Source: Streptomyces sp. NRRL F-2580
GTDB taxonomy: Bacteria > Actinomycetota > Actinomycetes > Streptomycetales > Streptomycetaceae
Direction: 5' to 3'
NCBI RefSeq assembly: GCF_000720115.1
Contig: NZ_JOIR01000008.1
Span: 1 to 64,000, forward strand
DNA length: 64,000 bases
The stretch's first letter is position 1; each line of letters starts with the position of its first letter. This document shows, piece after piece, positions 61,068-64,000 of this stretch. A program made the position numbers and the translations under genes. The notes below the pieces were generated by a model. The model was given only the letters and a program-made list of their open reading frames with translations. It was not told the DNA's origin and did not search any database.

Positions 61068-63524
61068 ATGGCCCGCCGCAGCACGAAGACCCCGCCGCCG
61101 GAGGATTTCGAGGAGAAGATCCTCGACATCGACGTCGTCGACGAAATGCAGGGCTCCTTCCTCGAGTACGCGTACTCGGTGATCTACTCCCGCGCCCTGC
61201 CCGACGCCCGGGACGGCATGAAGCCGGTGCACCGCCGCATCGTCTACCAGATGAACGAGATGGGGCTGCGGCCCGACCGCGGCTACGTGAAGTGCGCCCG
61301 TGTCGTGGGCGAGGTCATGGGCAAGCTCCACCCGCACGGTGACGCCTCGATCTACGACGCGCTCGTCCGCATGGCCCAGCCCTTCTCCATGCGGCTGCCG
61401 CTGGTCGACGGCCACGGCAACTTCGGCTCGCTCGGCAACGACGACCCGCCGGCCGCCATGCGGTACACCGAGTGCAAGATGGCCGACGCCACGTCGCTGA
61501 TGACGGAGTCGATCGACGAGGACACCGTCGACTTCACCGCCAACTACGACGGGCAGGAGCGGGAGCCGGTCGCGCTTCCCGCCGCCTACCCGAACCTGCT
61601 GGTCAACGGCGCGTCCGGGATCGCGGTCGGCATGGCCACCAACATGCCGCCGCACAACCTCGGCGAGGTCATCGCGGCCGCCCGGCACCTGATCCGCCAC
61701 CCGCAGGCGGACCTGGAGGCGCTGATGCGCTTCGTGCCGGGTCCCGACCTGCCCACCGGCGGCCGGATCGTCGGCCTGTCCGGGATCAAGGACGCCTACG
61801 AGAACGGCCGCGGCACCTTCAAGATCCGCGCGACGGTGGCCGTGGAGAACGTGACGGCGCGCCGCAAGGGCCTGGTCGTCACGGAACTGCCCTTCACGGT
61901 CGGCCCCGAGAAGGTCATCGCGAAGATCAAGGACCTGGTCGGCTCGAAGAAGCTCCAGGGCATCGCCGACGTCAAGGACCTCACCGACCGCGCGCACGGT
62001 CTGCGCCTGGTCATCGAGATCAAGAACGGCTTCCACCCGGAGGCCGTGCTGGAGCAGCTCTACAAGCTGACGCCGATGGAGGAGTCCTTCGGCATCAACA
62101 ACGTGGCGCTGGTGGACGGCCAGCCGCTGACACTGGGCCTCAAGGAGCTGCTGGAGGTCTACCTCGACCACCGCTTCGAGGTCGTCCGGCGGCGCAGCGA
62201 GTTCCGCCGCACCAAGCGCCGGGACCGGCTGCACCTGGTCGAGGGCCTGCTGGTGGCGCTCATCGACATCGACGAGGTCATCCGGCTCATCCGGGACAGC
62301 GAGAACTCCGCGCAGGCCAAGGCCCGGCTGATCGAGCGGTTCTCGCTGAGCGAGATCCAGACGCAGTACATCCTGGACACCCCGCTGCGCCGGCTCACCA
62401 AGTTCGACCGGCTGGAGCTGGAGTCCGAGCGCGACCGGCTGACCGGCGAGATCGACGAGCTCACCGGGATCCTGGACTCCGACACGGAGCTGCGCAAGCT
62501 CGTGTCCACGGAGCTGGCGGCGGTCGCGAAGAAGTTCGGCACCGAGCGCCGTACGGTGCTGCTGGAGTCGGCGGGCACCGCCGTGGCGGCCGTTCCGCTG
62601 GAGGTCGCCGACGACCCGTGCCGCGTGCTGCTGTCCTCGACGGGCCTGCTGGCGCGCACGGCGAACGGCGAGCCCCTGCCCGAGGAGGAGGGCGGCGCCC
62701 GCGCCAAGCACGACCTGATCGTCTCGCAGGTCGCGGCCACCGCCCGGGCCGACGTCGGCGCGGTCACCTCGTACGGGCGCCTGCTGCGGCTGTCGGTGAT
62801 CGACCTGCCGCAGCTGCCGGACACGCACGCGGCGCCGAACCTGGCGGGCGGCGCCCCCGTCTCGGAGTTCCTTTCCGGGCTGGAGGCGGACGAGAAGGTG
62901 ATCTGCCTGACCTCGCTGGACGAGTCCTCGCAGGGCCTGGCGCTGGGCACCGAGCAGGGCGTGGTCAAGCGCGTCGTGCCGGACTACCCGGCCAACAAGG
63001 ACGAGCTGGAGGTCATCACCCTCAAGGACGGTGACCAGATCATCGGCGCGGTGGAACTGCGTACGGGCGAGGAGGACCTGGTCTTCATCACCGACGACGC
63101 CCAGCTGCTGCGCTACCCGGCGGGCCAGGTGCGCCCGCAGGGCCGTCCGGCGGGCGGCATGGCGGGCATCAAGCTCGCCGAGAACGCCAAGGTGATCCAC
63201 TTCTCGGCCGTCGACCCCGGCCGGGACGCCGTGGTCTTCACGGTGGCGGGCTCGCACGGCACGCTGGACGACTCGGTGACGTCCGGGAAGCTGACCCCCT
63301 TCGACCAGTACCCGCGCAAGGGCCGGGCCACCGGTGGTGTGCGCTGCCAGCGGTTCCTGAAGGGCGAGGACGTGCTCGTGCTGGCCTGGGCGGGCGGCTC
63401 CCCCGTCCGCGCGGCGACGGCGAACGGCACTCCGGCGGAGCTGCCGGCCGTGGACCCGCGCCGGGACGGCTCGGGCGCGGCGCTGCCCGCGTCGGTCGCG
63501 GCGCTGGCGGGTGCCGCGCTGTAG
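61068..63524 (+). CDS. parC: DNA topoisomerase IV subunit A
   Basis: An 818-residue type IIA topoisomerase A subunit. The breakage-reunion domain has [38 protein letters not shown] (QRDR region) and the catalytic tyrosine Y133 in [10 protein letters not shown]-terminal beta-propeller with degenerate GyrA-box-like blades follows. Lack of the full GyrA box (QRRGGKG) and the sequence favour ParC over GyrA. It decatenates daughter chromosomes with ParE, encoded elsewhere. ATG at 61068 with AAGGAG 12 nt upstream; the frame is open from 60930. Confidence 0.9.
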   Translation: MARRSTKTPPPEDFEEKILDIDVVDEMQGSFLEYAYSVIYSRALPDARDGMKPVHRRIVYQMNEMGLRPDRGYVKCARVVGEVMGKLHPHGDASIYDALVRMAQPFSMRLPLVDGHGNFGSLGNDDPPAAMRYTECKMADATSLMTESIDEDTVDFTANYDGQEREPVALPAAYPNLLVNGASGIAVGMATNMPPHNLGEVIAAARHLIRHPQADLEALMRFVPGPDLPTGGRIVGLSGIKDAYENGRGTFKIRATVAVENVTARRKGLVVTELPFTVGPEKVIAKIKDLVGSKKLQGIADVKDLTDRAHGLRLVIEIKNGFHPEAVLEQLYKLTPMEESFGINNVALVDGQPLTLGLKELLEVYLDHRFEVVRRRSEFRRTKRRDRLHLVEGLLVALIDIDEVIRLIRDSENSAQAKARLIERFSLSEIQTQYILDTPLRRLTKFDRLELESERDRLTGEIDELTGILDSDTELRKLVSTELAAVAKKFGTERRTVLLESAGTAVAAVPLEVADDPCRVLLSSTGLLARTANGEPLPEEEGGARAKHDLIVSQVAATARADVGAVTSYGRLLRLSVIDLPQLPDTHAAPNLAGGAPVSEFLSGLEADEKVICLTSLDESSQGLALGTEQGVVKRVVPDYPANKDELEVITLKDGDQIIGAVELRTGEEDLVFITDDAQLLRYPAGQVRPQGRPAGGMAGIKLAENAKVIHFSAVDPGRDAVVFTVAGSHGTLDDSVTSGKLTPFDQYPRKGRATGGVRCQRFLKGEDVLVLAWAGGSPVRAATANGTPAELPAVDPRRDGSGAALPASVAALAGAAL

Positions 63525-63536
63525 GAAGTACGCGGT

Positions 63537-63573
63537 ATTCGGGTGGTACGTCCGGGGGACGTACCACCCGAAT
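63537..63573 (+). terminator. Hairpin terminator after parC
   Basis: A perfect 17-bp stem (63537-63553 with 63557-63573) and GGG loop, 12 nt after the stop. Confidence 0.88.
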
Positions 63574-63624
63574 GGCGACTAGTGTTTTCCCGTTGGTGCT
63601 TGTGGTGGGGGCGGGGGAAAACTG

Positions 63625-64000
63625 ATGAGCCGTCAGTCGAGCGGGATGATCGGAGACTGGGCTGAGGCTCAGCGCAGGCAGCAGCGGACGCAGGTGATCC
63701 AGCAGCGCGAGGCGGAGCGCCGCCGACGCGCATGGGACCGGGACGTGGCCCGGGGCGAGCGCGAGCAGCAGGCCGCGTACCGACAGCATCGCGAGGTCGA
63801 GGCGCGGCGTCGCACGGAGGGCATCGAGGCCGAGGTCTCGGCACTGCGGAACCTCTTGGTCACGGGCTGCCGGGCGACGGCCTTCCGGATGGCCTCGCTG
63901 GTGCAGGGCGAGGAGCTCGAACCGTTCCGTCCGGGGCCCTTGGCGCATCCGGTGGCGATACCCCTCATCGAGCAGTTCCAACAGCAGAGCAGCGGCATAG
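63625..64000 (+). CDS. N-terminal part of a probable Mrr-type restriction-endonuclease-like protein
   Basis: An open frame running off the right edge (125 codons seen). It begins MSRQSSGMIGDWAEAQRRQQ and is an Arg/Gln/Glu-rich coiled coil for about 60 residues, followed by VSALRNLLVTGCRATAFRMASL and PFRPGPLAHPVAIP. This is the N-terminal pattern I recall from Streptomyces proteins that end in an Mrr_cat nuclease domain. The nuclease part would lie outside the window. An alternative is another coiled-coil protein with the same N-terminal module. Confidence 0.55.
   Translation, partial: MSRQSSGMIGDWAEAQRRQQRTQVIQQREAERRRRAWDRDVARGEREQQAAYRQHREVEARRRTEGIEAEVSALRNLLVTGCRATAFRMASLVQGEELEPFRPGPLAHPVAIPLIEQFQQQSSGI

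Noticed and set aside
1..64000. CRISPR array, tRNA or rRNA genes
   Set aside because: No regularly spaced repeats and no cloverleaf or rRNA-like sequence were recognised by eye.

Overview
This is high-GC actinobacterial DNA, almost certainly a Streptomyces chromosome. The evidence is the strong G/C third-codon bias, frequent GTG starts, ATGA/GTGA stop-start overlaps, and Streptomyces marker genes (sepH, cutRS, DUF397/XRE pairs, DUF4193, DUF3710, DUF5998, a DasR box at ptsH, a c-di-AMP riboswitch before an M23 hydrolase). The window has two parts: an accessory defence island (1 to about 23.1 kb) and a conserved housekeeping region (about 23.5 to 64 kb).

Defence island. The left edge holds the C-terminal end of a PglX (BREX type 2 / phage growth limitation) adenine methyltransferase. 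PglX homology stops abruptly near position 94 in lower-GC DNA that looks like the end of an insertion sequence, so pglX may be broken. An XRE-DUF5753/DUF397 pair and two small genes follow. The BREX-2 core comes next: pglY (ATPase) and pglZ (phosphatase fold) overlap by 4 nt, and brxD (ATPase) and brxHI (Lhr-like helicase) overlap by 1 nt. A two-gene cassette on the opposite strand sits between pglZ and brxD. It encodes a DUF262/DUF1524-type nuclease (GmrSD-like) and a protein joining paired CBS domains to a C-terminal HEPN-like RxxxxH motif. The island ends with a 2,225-residue DUF4011 / SF1 helicase / Vsr-like nuclease / DUF3320 protein. No intact methyltransferase or PglW is visible, so as seen here this is a methylase-less, nuclease-rich BREX-2 variant with nested modules.

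Housekeeping region, first half. It begins with a TRAM-domain RNA methyltransferase. A potassium block follows: a KimA-like K+ importer diverging from two TrkA/RCK proteins, then kdpDE without kdpFABC, with an OB-fold protein and a DUF3159 membrane protein downstream. After that come thioesterase-dut-DUF3710, DUF3093, DUF4193 with a hypothetical protein, the cutRS two-component system, and hemH with an inositol-phosphatase family gene. A candidate iron box separates hemH from an MFS transporter and a lactone oxidase.

Housekeeping region, second half. After an 857-nt GC-rich gap come sepH, a sulfurtransferase, a VOC protein, a secreted serine hydrolase, thymidine kinase, a phosphodiesterase with DUF5998, and a GNAT-acyl-CoA synthetase fusion. 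Then come ptsH (HPr) with a DasR box, a GntR regulator, an M23 endopeptidase under a c-di-AMP riboswitch, an M16 peptidase pair and parC. The last gene is the start of a probable Mrr-type restriction-endonuclease-like protein cut by the right edge. Two c-di-AMP-linked items (KimA family, ydaO-type riboswitch) suggest that potassium/turgor control and wall remodelling share a signal.
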